Shown: positions 1-8,943, counted from the stretch's first letter. The stretch: DNA of 45,583 bases from Clostridia bacterium (GCA_017512905.1 JAFWEL010000078.1:1-45583), one strand, 5' to 3'. The notes: generated by a model not told the origin, from the sequence alone. Program-made: numbers and translations.

Positions 1-24
1 TCGACCAGAGCAAAAAAGGCTTCC

Positions 25-139
25 TTGCAGATTTGCCGCCCGGAAATCGCCTGCGATTTCAGGCAAATCTGAGGAGGATGTATTGAAGGGGGACCTGTCC
101 CCCTTCAAACGGGCGCAAGCCCGCGACAAATCAGAATTT
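25..139. repeat. Left-end nested palindromic repeat (empty version)
   Basis: This block is an inverted copy of the right end of the window (45444-45583). Nested hairpins are visible: CAGATTTGCC (28-37) pairs with GGCAAATCTG (62-71), inside which GAAATCGC (43-50) pairs with GCGATTTC (53-60) around a 2-nt loop. A perfect GAAGGGGGAC hairpin follows at 85-108 and the block closes with CGCGACAAATCAGAATTT (122-139). Compared with the right-end copy it lacks a cassette of about 28 nt in the innermost loop. It probably marks an assembly break in a multicopy repeat. Confidence 0.85.
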
Positions 140-156
140 CCACATCAAACAAACCC

Positions 157-211
157 CAAAAAACGCCCCGCCCGAAACGACGGCTGAACGCCATTGTTCC
201 GGGCAGGGCGT
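157..211 (-). terminator. Rho-independent terminator after the kinase gene
   Basis: Read on the minus strand, a long GC-rich stem (ACGCCCTGCCCGGAAC with GTTTCGGGCGGGGCGT) is followed by a run of six T. It lies just past the stop codon of the phosphotransferase gene and would end the adhE-kinase transcript. Confidence 0.85.
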
Positions 212-223
212 AGGATTCCATGC

Positions 224-973
224 TTATTGATACTCCGCCACGCTGATCCACTTTTCAAGCAATTCGCGCTCGCTCTCCCTGTGCTTGGTCAGCTGGGCCG
301 CGGCCACCACGGGCATCCAGGTCTGGATGTACTGGATGGGCATGTCGGCCTTTTTGCAGAACAGGCGCAGGTACTTCTCCGCCAGCTCCGGGTTATCCAG
401 CGAGAAGCGCATATAGGTGATGGCGGCGTCCGCGCCGGCGTTGCCCGCGCTGGCGTGGGCCCAGTCCAGCACACACCAGCTGCCGTCCTCCTTGATGACG
501 ATGTTGCTGGGCACTAGGTCGCCGTGGCACAGCTTGGAATGCTGGGCCATGCCGTGGATGCGCTGGAGCAGCTCATAGCGGGTGCTGGCGTCGATCTCGG
601 TCATCGCCTTGATGGCGTCCTCCATCTTCAGGCGGGTGTTGCGCAGGTGGCGCACCCGGTAGCCGCCCACCTCCAGCTGGATATCCACCAGTTTTTCCAG
701 GTATTCGTCGATCCTTTCGGGGTGCTCTTTCGCCAGCTCCTCCAGGGTCTTGCCGGCAACGTATTCCATCGAGATGGCCCAGCCGCCGTCCTGCATGCTC
801 ACGCCCAGCAGCTTCGGCACCGGCACGCCGGCGTCCTCCACGCAGGCGTGGATGTAGGCCTCGTTGTACACGTCGGACATGGGATGGGAGGGGGTAAACG
901 CCTTGACGATCACATTGCCCTCCCGGTATACGGTTTTATAGGATTTCTCCTCGAGAATCTGCCTTTCTGCCAT
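224..973 (-). CDS. Aminoglycoside-phosphotransferase-fold small-molecule kinase
   Basis: This 249-residue protein belongs to the APH/choline-kinase fold. The Brenner-type catalytic motif LCHGDLVPSNIVI lies at about residues 149-161, and the metal-binding VLDWAHA follows about 7 residues later. The N-terminal half has the expected nucleotide-binding lobe, with the lysine in VIVKAF. The substrate cannot be told from sequence; choline, sugars and aminoglycosides are all known for the fold. The gene starts 19 nt after the adhE stop, with the ribosome site GAGGGAGGGAAAG before ATG, so it is probably co-transcribed with adhE and ended by the terminator at 157-211. Nothing links it to antibiotic resistance beyond the fold. 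Confidence 0.8.
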   Translation of the reverse strand: MAERQILEEKSYKTVYREGNVIVKAFTPSHPMSDVYNEAYIHACVEDAGVPVPKLLGVSMQDGGWAISMEYVAGKTLEELAKEHPERIDEYLEKLVDIQLEVGGYRVRHLRNTRLKMEDAIKAMTEIDASTRYELLQRIHGMAQHSKLCHGDLVPSNIVIKEDGSWCVLDWAHASAGNAGADAAITYMRFSLDNPELAEKYLRLFCKKADMPIQYIQTWMPVVAAAQLTKHRESERELLEKWISVAEYQ

Positions 974-992
974 TGTCTTTCCCTCCCTCTCG

Positions 993-3623
993 TCAGATCT
1001 TTTCGGCTTCCTTGGTGTCCTTGCCGTAGTAGGCCAGCAGGTACAGCTGCTTGATCTCGCTCATCAGCGGATAGCGGGGGTTCGCGCCGGTGCACTGGTC
1101 GTTGAAGGCGTTCTCGGTCATCTCGTCCAGGGTCTTGAGGAAGTCCTCCTCCTTGACGCCGAAGTCCCTGATAGAGGCCGGGATGCCAATGGTCTTCTTC
1201 AGCTCCTCCAGTTTGTCGATGAGCTTGTCGAAGGTCTCACGGTCGTCCTTGCCCACGATGCCGTTGTAGCGGGCCACGTCGCAGTAGCGCTGGAGCGTGT
1301 GGGGATGGTCGTACTGGGGGAAGGTGCCCATCTTGGTGGGCGTCTCGCTGGCGTTGTAGCGCATCACATAGGTCAGGATCAGCGCGTTGGCCACGCCGTG
1401 GGGAATGTGATGGTACGCGCCCAGCTTGTGGGCCATGGAGTGGTTCACGCCCAGGAAGGCGTTGGCGAAGGCCTCGCCGGCCAGGGTGGAGGCCATGGCC
1501 ATGTGCTCCCGGGCCACCGGGTCCTTCGCGCCGTTGTTGTAGGCCGAGGGCAGGTAGTCGAACACCAGTTGGGTGGCCTTCAGGGCGATGCCGTCGGTCA
1601 TGTCGGACGCCATCACGGAGACATACGCCTCCAGCGCGTGGGTCATGACGTCGATGCCGCTGGCGCTGGTCAGGCCCTTGGGCTGGTTCATCATGTTGTC
1701 CACGTCGACAATCGCCATATTGGGCAGCAGCTCATAGTCCGCCAGGGGCCACTTGGTGCCGGTGGTGGCGTCGGTGATGATGGCGAAGGGGGTCACCTCG
1801 GAGCCGGTGCCGGAGGAGGTCGGAATCGCCACGAAGTAGGCCTTCTTGCCCATCTTCGGGAAGGTGTACACGCGCTTGCGGATGTCCATGAAGTCCATGG
1901 CCATGTCCTCGAAGTTGGCGTCGGGATGCTCGTACATCACCCACATGATCTTGGCCGCGTCCATGGCAGAGCCGCCGCCCAGGGCGATGATCACGTCGGG
2001 GCCGAAGGAGGTCATCTGCTTGACGCCCTCCTGGGCGCACTGGAGCGTCGGGTCGGGGGCCACGTCCCAGAAGCAGGCGTGGGTGATGCCCATCTGGTCC
2101 AGCTTGTCGGTGATGGGCTTGACATAGCCGTTCTGGTAGAGGAAGGTGTCGGTGACGATGAACGCCTTCTTCTTGCCCATCACGGTGCCCAGCTCATCCA
2201 GCGCCACGGGCATGCAGCCCCGCTTGAAGTAGACCTTCTCGGGCAGTCTCAGCCACAGCATGTTCTCTCTCCTCTCGGCCACCGTCTTGATGTTGATGAG
2301 GTCCAGCGCCCCCACGTTGTGGGACACGGAGTTGCCGCCCCAGGAGCCGCAGCCCAGCGTCAACGACGGGGTGAGCCGGAAGTTGTAGATGTCGCCGATG
2401 CCGCCCTGGGAGGACGGGGTGTTCACCACGATGCGGCAGGCGTGCATCCGCGCCGCGTGGGCCGCCATCTTCTCCTTCTCGGTGGTGTTGATGAACAGCG
2501 AGGCCGTGTGGCCGGGGCCGCCGTCCATCAGCAGCTGCTCGGACATATCCAGCGCCTGCTCGAAGGTGTCGGCCCTGTACATCGCCAGCACGGGCGAGAG
2601 CTTCTCGTGGGCGAAGGGCTCGGAGATGTCGGTGGAGGTGACCTCGCCGATCAGGATCTTGGTCTTCTCGGGCACCTTCACGCCCGCCAGCTGGGCGATC
2701 TTATAGGCGCTTTGGCCGACGATCTTCGCGTTGACGCCGCCGTTGATGATGACGGTGTTGCCCACCTTCCTGATCTCGTCGCCCTTCAGGAAGTAGCAGC
2801 CCCGCTTTTCAAACTCGGCGCGGACCTGGTCGTAGATGTCGGAAAGCACGGTCACGCTCTGCTCGGAGGCGCAGATCATGCCGTTGTCGAAGGTCTTGGA
2901 GTGGATGATGGAGTTCACGGCCAGCAGGATGTTGGCGGAGCTGTCAATGATCGCCGGCACGTTGCCCGCGCCCACGCCCAGGGCCGGCTTGCCCGAGGAA
3001 TAGGCGGCGCGGACCATGCCGGGGCCGCCGGTGGCCAGGATGATGTCGGCCTCCTTCATCACCAGGTTGGTCAGGTCCAGGGAGGGCTCGTCGATCCAGC
3101 CGATGATGTCCTTCGGCGCGCCGGCGGCCACCGCCGCCTCGTAGACGATGCGCGCGGCCTCGATCGTGGACTTCTTGGCCCTGGGATGGGGGCTGATGAT
3201 GATGGCGTTGCGGGTCTTCAGGCAGATCAGCGTCTTGAAGATGGCCGTGGAGGTGGGGTTGGTGGTGGGAATGACCGCCGCCACAAGGCCGATGGGCTCG
3301 GCAATCTTCTTGATGCCGAAGGCCGCATCCTCCTCGATCACGCCGCAGGTCTTCGTGTTGCGGTAGGTGTTGTAGATGTATTCCGCCGCGTAGTGGTTCT
3401 TGATGACCTTGTCCTCCACCACGCCCATGCCCGTCTCCTCCACGGCCAGCTTCGCCAGCGGAATGCGGGCCTTGTTGGCTGCCATGGCGGCGGCGCGGAA
3501 GATGCGGTCCACATCCTCCTGGCTGTACCTGCCGTATTCCCGCTGCGCGGCGCGCATCACCGCCAGCTTCGCCTCCAGCGTCTCGACGGTGGTGACAGGC
3601 GTATCGACGTTCTTCTTTGTCAT
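993..3623 (-). CDS. adhE: Bifunctional acetaldehyde-CoA/alcohol dehydrogenase
   Basis: This 876-residue cytoplasmic fusion reduces acetyl-CoA to acetaldehyde and then to ethanol with NADH, the main electron sink of mixed-acid fermenters. The N-terminal half is a CoA-acylating aldehyde dehydrogenase: NTKTCGVIEE, the glycine-rich GVGAGNVPAI, and the catalytic cysteine in GMICASEQS. The C-terminal half is an iron-dependent alcohol dehydrogenase: ALGGGSAMDAAK for NAD, then metal-ligand histidines in NHSMAHKLGAYHHIPHG. An in-frame ATG exists 11 codons upstream, but only the ATG at 3623 has a good ribosome site (AAAGGAAG, 9 nt away), so that start is used. The full length matches the family. A promoter lies at 3690-3718. 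Confidence 0.97.
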   Translation of the reverse strand: MTKKNVDTPVTTVETLEAKLAVMRAAQREYGRYSQEDVDRIFRAAAMAANKARIPLAKLAVEETGMGVVEDKVIKNHYAAEYIYNTYRNTKTCGVIEEDAAFGIKKIAEPIGLVAAVIPTTNPTSTAIFKTLICLKTRNAIIISPHPRAKKSTIEAARIVYEAAVAAGAPKDIIGWIDEPSLDLTNLVMKEADIILATGGPGMVRAAYSSGKPALGVGAGNVPAIIDSSANILLAVNSIIHSKTFDNGMICASEQSVTVLSDIYDQVRAEFEKRGCYFLKGDEIRKVGNTVIINGGVNAKIVGQSAYKIAQLAGVKVPEKTKILIGEVTSTDISEPFAHEKLSPVLAMYRADTFEQALDMSEQLLMDGGPGHTASLFINTTEKEKMAAHAARMHACRIVVNTPSSQGGIGDIYNFRLTPSLTLGCGSWGGNSVSHNVGALDLINIKTVAERRENMLWLRLPEKVYFKRGCMPVALDELGTVMGKKKAFIVTDTFLYQNGYVKPITDKLDQMGITHACFWDVAPDPTLQCAQEGVKQMTSFGPDVIIALGGGSAMDAAKIMWVMYEHPDANFEDMAMDFMDIRKRVYTFPKMGKKAYFVAIPTSSGTGSEVTPFAIITDATTGTKWPLADYELLPNMAIVDVDNMMNQPKGLTSASGIDVMTHALEAYVSVMASDMTDGIALKATQLVFDYLPSAYNNGAKDPVAREHMAMASTLAGEAFANAFLGVNHSMAHKLGAYHHIPHGVANALILTYVMRYNASETPTKMGTFPQYDHPHTLQRYCDVARYNGIVGKDDRETFDKLIDKLEELKKTIGIPASIRDFGVKEEDFLKTLDEMTENAFNDQCTGANPRYPLMSEIKQLYLLAYYGKDTKEAEKI

Positions 3624-3689
3624 ATCGTTGCACTTCCTTTCCGCGACCGGCGGCATGGCTTGCCCGCCCCCGCTCGGTTACCATGGATG

Positions 3690-3718
3690 ATTATAGCAGT
3701 TATTATGCCCGGATGCAA
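3690..3718 (-). promoter_or_regulatory. Promoter of adhE
   Basis: On the minus strand TTGCAT (3713-3718) and TATAAT (3690-3695) are separated by 17 nt, giving a leader of about 60 nt before the adhE ATG. No Rex-type operator was recognised next to it. Confidence 0.65.
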
Positions 3719-3745
3719 ATAAGAAAAAACTTTGGCAGTATAAAA

Positions 3746-5221
3746 TCAATCCAGGGTGAGTTTGAAGACCAGCGGCTTGGCCGATCGCGCCGGGACATGC
3801 AGGTGCAGCCCTGCGCCGTCCCGGGACCAGGCTACGGCCGCGTCGGACCCCAGCAGGCGCACATCCCGGATGATACCGTGGAAATTGGCCTTCCGCGAGG
3901 CGTCCAGCTCGCCCAGGGCGCGCACGCAGTAGGCCCCGTCCGGGGAACACTTCATGGCGGTGACGTACAGCGCGTCGTCCTTCGCAGTAAAGCGAAAATC
4001 GCTGCTGGTGTAGCGCGGCGCCTCGCCGTCTGAGAACTGCCCCTCCTCGACCTGGGTGGGGCCCTCGCCAAAGCTGCGCCAGGGCACCGTGTCGTAGATC
4101 GCTTCGCCGTTGACATCGAGCCACGCGCCAATCTCATTCAGGATTTGCGCGTCCTCGTCCGGGATCGTGCCGTCTGCCCGGGGGCCGATGTTCAACAGGA
4201 AGTTGCCGTTCTTGCTGACTACATCCACCAGGTTCCAGATCAGCTCCTCCGGGGTCTTGTAATCGTTGCCCTCGGTGTAGCACCAGGAATTCCGGGCCAC
4301 AGAGGTATCCGTCTGCCAGACGTAGGGCTTGATTCCGGCGAACTGGCCCCGTTCCACGTCCGGCACAGCGGTGCCGAACAGGAAGGCATCGTGCTTGTAG
4401 TTGATGACGACCTGTTCGCCCCGCGCCGCCGCCGTGTTGTAGTACCAGGCGGCCAGCTTTTTGATCCAGGGCTTGGCCGCGCCGTGCTCGATCCACCAGT
4501 CGAAGTAGAGCACGCTGGGGTGATAACGGTCGATCAGCTCGCAGGTGCGCATCAGCCAGTCCTCGAAGTATTCGCGGCTGGGCGCGGGCACGCCGTCGAT
4601 GTCGTGCCACTCCGGCTCCTGCATCGAAGGCCAGTAGAGGTCCCCCTTCTCCAACGGGTCGCGGATGTCGCTGTCAAATTCCTTGCCGTGCCCCATGAAA
4701 AACCAGTGTTCAAGGCGATGGGAGGACGCGCCCATGACCAGCCCACGGGACCGGCAAGCGGCGCACAGCTCACCCAGCACGTCCCGCTTCGGCCCCATCT
4801 CGTAGGCGTTCCAGTGGGAAATGGCGCTTTTGTACATCTGGAAGCCATCGTGGTGCTCCGCCACCGGCACGACATACCTCGCCCCGGAGCGGCTGAACAG
4901 CGTCGCCCAGGCCTCCGGGTCGAACCGCTCGGCGCGGAACATGGGGATGAAATCCTTGTAGCCGAAATTCCTGTGCGGGCCGTAGGTCTCCACATGGTGC
5001 CTGAATTCCGGGGAGCCCTGCATGTACATGTTCCTCGGATACCACTCGTTGCCGAAGGCCGGTACGCTGTATACGCCCCAGTGAATGAAAATGCCGAACT
5101 TCATCCTGCGATACCATTCCGGCACACGGTAGCCCGACAGGGATGTCCATGAATCGGTAAAAGGGCCGCCTGCGACGCAGGCATCGATCTGTTCCAGGGT
5201 TGGGGGTGCATGGTCTGTCAT
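3746..5221 (-). CDS. Alpha-L-fucosidase, GH29 family
   Basis: This 491-residue glycoside hydrolase would release alpha-linked fucose from host mucin or milk glycans, or from plant xyloglucan. Family signatures run in order: RRMKFGIFIHWGVYSVPAF (39-57), the histidine pair in AEHHDGF (about 123-124), the likely nucleophile Asp241 in VLYFDWW, and the IGPRADGTIPDE segment that ends the barrel. There is no signal peptide, so it acts in the cytoplasm on imported oligosaccharides. The ATG at 5221 is chosen over one 11 codons upstream because CAAGGAGGT lies 7 nt before it. The C-terminal 130 residues form the usual beta-sandwich. No transporter adjoins it. Confidence 0.93.
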   Translation of the reverse strand: MTDHAPPTLEQIDACVAGGPFTDSWTSLSGYRVPEWYRRMKFGIFIHWGVYSVPAFGNEWYPRNMYMQGSPEFRHHVETYGPHRNFGYKDFIPMFRAERFDPEAWATLFSRSGARYVVPVAEHHDGFQMYKSAISHWNAYEMGPKRDVLGELCAACRSRGLVMGASSHRLEHWFFMGHGKEFDSDIRDPLEKGDLYWPSMQEPEWHDIDGVPAPSREYFEDWLMRTCELIDRYHPSVLYFDWWIEHGAAKPWIKKLAAWYYNTAAARGEQVVINYKHDAFLFGTAVPDVERGQFAGIKPYVWQTDTSVARNSWCYTEGNDYKTPEELIWNLVDVVSKNGNFLLNIGPRADGTIPDEDAQILNEIGAWLDVNGEAIYDTVPWRSFGEGPTQVEEGQFSDGEAPRYTSSDFRFTAKDDALYVTAMKCSPDGAYCVRALGELDASRKANFHGIIRDVRLLGSDAAVAWSRDGAGLHLHVPARSAKPLVFKLTLD

Positions 5222-5260
5222 CCGGCATACCTCCTTGAAAGTGTTCAGGTTCACGCTACT

Positions 5261-5289
5261 ATCTTACCATTACAGCCGGCATAGCGCAA
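5261..5289 (-). promoter_or_regulatory. Likely promoter of the fucosidase gene
   Basis: On the minus strand TTGCGC (5284-5289) and TAAGAT (5261-5266) are 17 nt apart, about 40 nt before the start codon. Both boxes are imperfect, so the call is tentative. Confidence 0.45.
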
Positions 5290-5352
5290 GCGGAATGGTG
5301 CTGTTTCCAGTCCCAAAAACAGGCTATTCACGGAAAACTGGGGAATTGAGGA

Positions 5353-5545
5353 GGTCCCCCGCTCCGCCCTACGGTCACCTCTCCCCGTGATGGAGGAGCT
5401 GGCAGCCGAAGGCTGACTGAGAAGGGCATTCCTCAGAATAACGTGAAGAACCCAAAAAGCAGATCCTCCGCAGTGCTCGGGAAAGCGCGAAACGCGTCCG
5501 CCAGGCTGCTTACCGAGCGCAGCGAAGGATCCTCCTGATAAATAT
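5353..5545. repeat. Intergenic repeat pair between icd and the fucosidase gene
   Basis: This gene-free stretch holds two repeat-like units. Bases 5353-5425 carry a segment ending in GGCAGCCGAAGGCTGACTGAG, of a type often seen dispersed in Clostridia genomes. Bases 5449-5545 are an imperfect inverted repeat: AGATCCTCCGCAGTGCTCGG on the left matches, in reverse complement, the right segment around CCGAGCGCAGCGAAGGATC. No ORF is supported here. Confidence 0.5.
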
Positions 5546-5558
5546 CGTCCGTCAAGGG

Positions 5559-5579
5559 GCCTGCGGCGGCCTCGCAGGC
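5559..5579 (-). terminator. Stem-loop after icd
   Basis: GCCTGCG (5559-5565) and CGCAGGC (5573-5579) form a 7-bp stem directly after the icd stop codon. A T-run is lacking, so it may be a transcript-end stabiliser rather than a full terminator. Confidence 0.4.
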
Positions 5580-5580
5580 G

Positions 5581-6699
5581 TCACAGCCGGTATTCGATGT
5601 CCTCGATCAGCCGGTCTGCGAAGTCCTTCGCGGTGTCGCCGCCGTGGGGCACGGTATCCAGCGCGGCGTCGAGGAGGGCGGCCTTGTCAGTGCGGGCGAT
5701 GTGTCTAAGCAGCATGGACGCCGCCCGCAGCAGCGACGAAGGGTTGGCGTAATCTCCCCGGCCGGTTTCGATCATCCGGGGCGCGGAGCCATGGATGGCC
5801 TCGAACATGGCGTACTGGTCGCCCAGGTTGGCGCTGCCGGCGGTGCCCACGCCGCCCTGGAGCTGGGCTGCCTCGTCGGTGATGATGTCGCCGTAGAGGT
5901 TGGGCAGCAGGAACACCTGGAAGCGGCTGCGCACCCGGGTGTCCACCAGCTTGGCGGTCATGATGTCGATGTACCAGTCCTCCGCCTCGATGCCGGGGTA
6001 CTCCGCCGCCACCTCATGGCAGATCTCGGAGAAGCGGCCGTCGGTCTTCTTCATGATGTTGGCCTTGGTGACGATGGCGACGCTCTTCTTGCCGTTGTTC
6101 TTCGCGTACTGAAAGGCCGCCCGGGCGATGCGCTTCGTGCCCGGCAGCGTGGTCACCTTGAAATCCATGCACAGCTTGCCGGGGATCTCCACGCCCCGGC
6201 TGCCCAGCACGTACTCTCCCTCGGTGTTCTCGCGGAAGAAGATCCAGTCGATGCCCTCCTCGGGCACGGACACCGGGCGGACGTTGGCGTACAGGTCCAG
6301 CTCACGGCGCAGGGTGACGTTGGCGCTCTCCATGGTGCCGCCCTTGGGGGTCTCGGTGGGACCCTTCAGCAGCACGTCGCAGGTCTTGACCTCGTTGAGC
6401 ACGTCCTTGGGCACGGCCTCCCCCTTCGCCAGGCGGTTCTCGATGGTGAGGCCCTCGATGGGCTTCAGTACGACGCTGCCCGCGGCGATTTCGTCCTTCA
6501 AGAGCGCCTCAAGCACCCGGGTGCTCTGCTTCGAGATGATCGGTCCAATGCCGTCCCCGTCGATCACGCCGATGGTGACCACCGGCAAGGCGGTAAAATC
6601 CTTCGCCGGGGCGGCGTTCTCCATGCGCCCGGTGCGCGCCAGCTGCTCCTCGAGGAGGGTGCGGAACTGGGCGACGGCGGAGTCGATGTATTCGTTCAT
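5581..6699 (-). CDS. icd: Isocitrate dehydrogenase (isocitrate/isopropylmalate family)
   Basis: This 372-residue enzyme would oxidatively decarboxylate isocitrate to 2-oxoglutarate. Family motifs are IGVIDGDGIGP (43-53), the substrate-binding segment SANVTLRRELDLYANVRPV, RENTEGEYV, the lysine in VTKANIMKKTDG, the metal-binding NLYGDIITDEAAQLQGG, and the cofactor loop EAIHGSAP. The family also contains isopropylmalate and homoisocitrate dehydrogenases; the assignment to isocitrate rests on its place behind citrate synthase and aconitase genes. About 40 residues precede the catalytic core. The ribosome site CAGGAGGCATCC precedes ATG. A 290-bp palindromic element separates it from acn, so full co-transcription is not certain. 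NAD or NADP preference was not decided. Confidence 0.85.
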   Translation of the reverse strand: MNEYIDSAVAQFRTLLEEQLARTGRMENAAPAKDFTALPVVTIGVIDGDGIGPIISKQSTRVLEALLKDEIAAGSVVLKPIEGLTIENRLAKGEAVPKDVLNEVKTCDVLLKGPTETPKGGTMESANVTLRRELDLYANVRPVSVPEEGIDWIFFRENTEGEYVLGSRGVEIPGKLCMDFKVTTLPGTKRIARAAFQYAKNNGKKSVAIVTKANIMKKTDGRFSEICHEVAAEYPGIEAEDWYIDIMTAKLVDTRVRSRFQVFLLPNLYGDIITDEAAQLQGGVGTAGSANLGDQYAMFEAIHGSAPRMIETGRGDYANPSSLLRAASMLLRHIARTDKAALLDAALDTVPHGGDTAKDFADRLIEDIEYRL

Positions 6700-6728
6700 G
6701 TGTGGATGCCTCCTGTTATTTTCGATTG

Positions 6729-7021
6729 TGCAAATACTGATTTGTCGGGCTGATAGCGGAAAAGCAAAGGGTAGTGCAAAGGGAACAGGGAACAGTCAAC
6801 AGGGAACAGGAAAAGCCGCGCACGGAATGTTACCGCTAAGACATAGGATACGTTCCCGCGACGAAAACAAAGCAAGGGATACACCAAAACGCTGTAGCGG
6901 CCCTAAAGGACTAGCTTCGCGTCGCCGCAGCGTTTCGCATGACCTCGGAATGTACGCGGCAGCTGCCATTCCTGTTCCCTGTTCCCTGTTCCCTGTTCCC
7001 TCGTCTCCCCGACAAATCAGC
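6729..7021. repeat. Nested palindromic element between acn and icd
   Basis: Perfect 13-bp outer arms CTGATTTGTCGGG (6737-6749) and CCCGACAAATCAG (7008-7020) enclose tandem GGGAACA units (6781-6810) facing an inverted array of the same unit (6971-7001). In the middle, AAACGCTG (6887-6894) and CAGCGTTT (6928-6935) flank a copy of the constant cassette (6901-6925). The right outer arm contains the aconitase stop codon. No credible ORF is present. It has the shape of a MITE-like non-autonomous element. Confidence 0.8.
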
Positions 7022-8942
7022 CTTTCGCCGTATACGCCAGCAGCCCGCCCGCCTTCAGCATATCCTTCTGCCGTTCGGTAAAATCGCAGGCGAGATCGAA
7101 CCTCTTGCCGGTGGTCAGGTCGGTCAACTGGATGCTGCCCTGATCCATACCCTTGTGGATGTTCCGAAGGACCAGGCGGTCGCCCTGGGCAACTTCGTCG
7201 TAGTCCGCCGGGTTTTTGAAGGTCAACGGCAGTATGCCGGCGTTGATCAGGTTCGCCACGTGGATGCGGGCGAAGCTCTTGGCGATCACGGCCCGAACGC
7301 CCAGGTACAGCGGCACCAGCGCCGCGTGCTCCCGGGACGAGCCCTGGCCGTAGTTGTCGCCGCCCACGACGACGCTCTCCCCCGCCGCCTTGGCCCGCTC
7401 GGGGAAGGTGGGGTCGCAGACGCCGAAGCAGTACTGGGACAGGTGGGGTATGTTGCTGCGGTAGGGCAGGATCTTCGCTCCGGCGGGCATGATGTGGTCG
7501 GTGGTGATGTTGTCCCCCACCTTCAGCGTCAGTTCCGCCTCGATGGCATCCCCCACGGGCCTGCAATCCGGGAAGGGCTTGATGTTGGGGCCGCGCACCA
7601 CGGCCACGTCCTTCGCCTCCTCGGGGGACGCGGGCATCAGCACACCGGAGTCGTCCAGCCGGAAGTCGGCGGGCATTTCGATGGCAGGCATGTCGCCCAG
7701 CAGCCGCGGGTCGGTGATTTCACCGGTCAGGGCGGCGGCCACGGCGGTCTCCGGGGACACCAGATAGACCCCGGCATCGGCGGTGCCGCTGCGGCCCAGG
7801 AAGTTGCGGTTGAAGGTGCGCAGGGAAACGCCGGCGCTGTTGGGGCTGAAGCCCATGCCGATGCAGGGTCCGCAGGCGCACTCCAGCACCCGCGCGCCGC
7901 TTGAAAGGATGTCGGTCAGCGCGCCCCGTTCGGCCAGCATAGACAGCACCTGGCGGCTGCCGGGGCTGATGGACAGGCTCACCGAGGGACAGATGGTCTT
8001 TCCCTTCAAAAGCGCGGCCACCTTCAGCATGTCCATCAGGCTGGAGTTGGTGCAGGAGCCGATGCAGACCTGGTCCACCTTCGTGCCCTTCAGGCTGGAC
8101 ACCTTCACCACGTTGTCCGGGCTGTGGGGACAGGCGATCAGCGGCTCGAGGGTGGACAGGTCGATGTCGATGACTCGGTCGTACACCGCGTCCGGGTCGC
8201 TGGACAGCTCGCGCCAGGCGTCCTCCCGGCCCTCGGCCTTCAGGAATGCCCTCGTGATTTCGTCGGAGGGGAAGATGGACGTGGTCGCGCCCAGCTCGGT
8301 GCCCATGTTGGTGATGGTGGCCCGCTCGGGCACGGACAGGGTCTTGACGCCCTCGCCGCCCCACTCCATGATGGCCCCCACGCCGCCCTTCACGGACAGT
8401 ATGCGCAATATCTCCAGGCTCACGTCCTTGGCGGTGACGAAGGGACGGAGCTTTCCGGTCAGGTTCACCTTGAACATCCTCGGCATGGCGATGTAGTACG
8501 CGCCGCCGCCCATGGCCACGGCCACGTCCATGCCGCCGGCGCCGAAAGCCAGCATGCCGATGCCGCCGCCGGTGGGTGTGTGGCTGTCGGAGCCGATCAG
8601 CGTCTTGCCGGGCACGCCATAGCGCTCCAGGTGCACCTGGTGGCAGATGCCGTTGCCCGGGCGGGAGAAGCGTATGCCGTGCTTCTTCGCCACGGACTGG
8701 ATATAGCGGTGGTCATCGGCGTTCTCAAAGCCACACTGCAGCGTGTTGTGGTCGATGTAGGCCACGCTCAGCTCGGTGCGCACCCGCTCGATGCCCATGG
8801 TCTCAAATTCCAGGTAGGCCATGGTGCCGGTGGCGTCCTGGGTCAGGGTTTGGTCGATGCGCAGGGCGATCTCGCTACCGGGAGTCATGTCCCCGGAAAC
8901 GAGGTGGTCCCTGATGATCTTCTGTGCGATGGTCATGCCCAT
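7017..8942 (-). CDS. acnA: Aconitate hydratase
   Basis: This 641-residue [4Fe-4S] enzyme interconverts citrate and isocitrate. The cluster cysteines are visible as Cys297 in CIGSCTNSS and Cys357/Cys360 in CACGPCIG. Other signatures are GSDSHTPTGGGIGMLAFGAG (118-137) and the swivel-domain loop GGDNYGQGSSREHAAL. The length fits the short (mitochondrial-like) aconitase type common in Clostridia, rather than the 890-residue type. The ATG at 8942 has AAGGAGGA 9 nt upstream; a second ATG two codons on is possible. It overlaps the context of gntR by one base spacing and is clearly co-translated. The stop codon lies in the arm of a palindromic element. Confidence 0.93.
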   Translation of the reverse strand: MGMTIAQKIIRDHLVSGDMTPGSEIALRIDQTLTQDATGTMAYLEFETMGIERVRTELSVAYIDHNTLQCGFENADDHRYIQSVAKKHGIRFSRPGNGICHQVHLERYGVPGKTLIGSDSHTPTGGGIGMLAFGAGGMDVAVAMGGGAYYIAMPRMFKVNLTGKLRPFVTAKDVSLEILRILSVKGGVGAIMEWGGEGVKTLSVPERATITNMGTELGATTSIFPSDEITRAFLKAEGREDAWRELSSDPDAVYDRVIDIDLSTLEPLIACPHSPDNVVKVSSLKGTKVDQVCIGSCTNSSLMDMLKVAALLKGKTICPSVSLSISPGSRQVLSMLAERGALTDILSSGARVLECACGPCIGMGFSPNSAGVSLRTFNRNFLGRSGTADAGVYLVSPETAVAAALTGEITDPRLLGDMPAIEMPADFRLDDSGVLMPASPEEAKDVAVVRGPNIKPFPDCRPVGDAIEAELTLKVGDNITTDHIMPAGAKILPYRSNIPHLSQYCFGVCDPTFPERAKAAGESVVVGGDNYGQGSSREHAALVPLYLGVRAVIAKSFARIHVANLINAGILPLTFKNPADYDEVAQGDRLVLRNIHKGMDQGSIQLTDLTTGKRFDLACDFTERQKDMLKAGGLLAYTAKG

Positions 8943-8943
8943 G

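Noticed and set aside
224-973. An aminoglycoside-resistance gene
   Set aside because: Only the general kinase fold is visible; the operon with adhE and the absence of mobile context give no support for resistance.
1299-3722. An 807-codon plus-strand open frame opposite adhE
   Set aside because: It is a GC-rich antisense shadow full of Gly, His, Val and Arg, while the minus strand encodes a complete AdhE.
6781-7001. Heptamer repeats as a CRISPR array
   Set aside because: The units are 7 nt with no spacers and occur as facing inverted sets; no cas genes are present.
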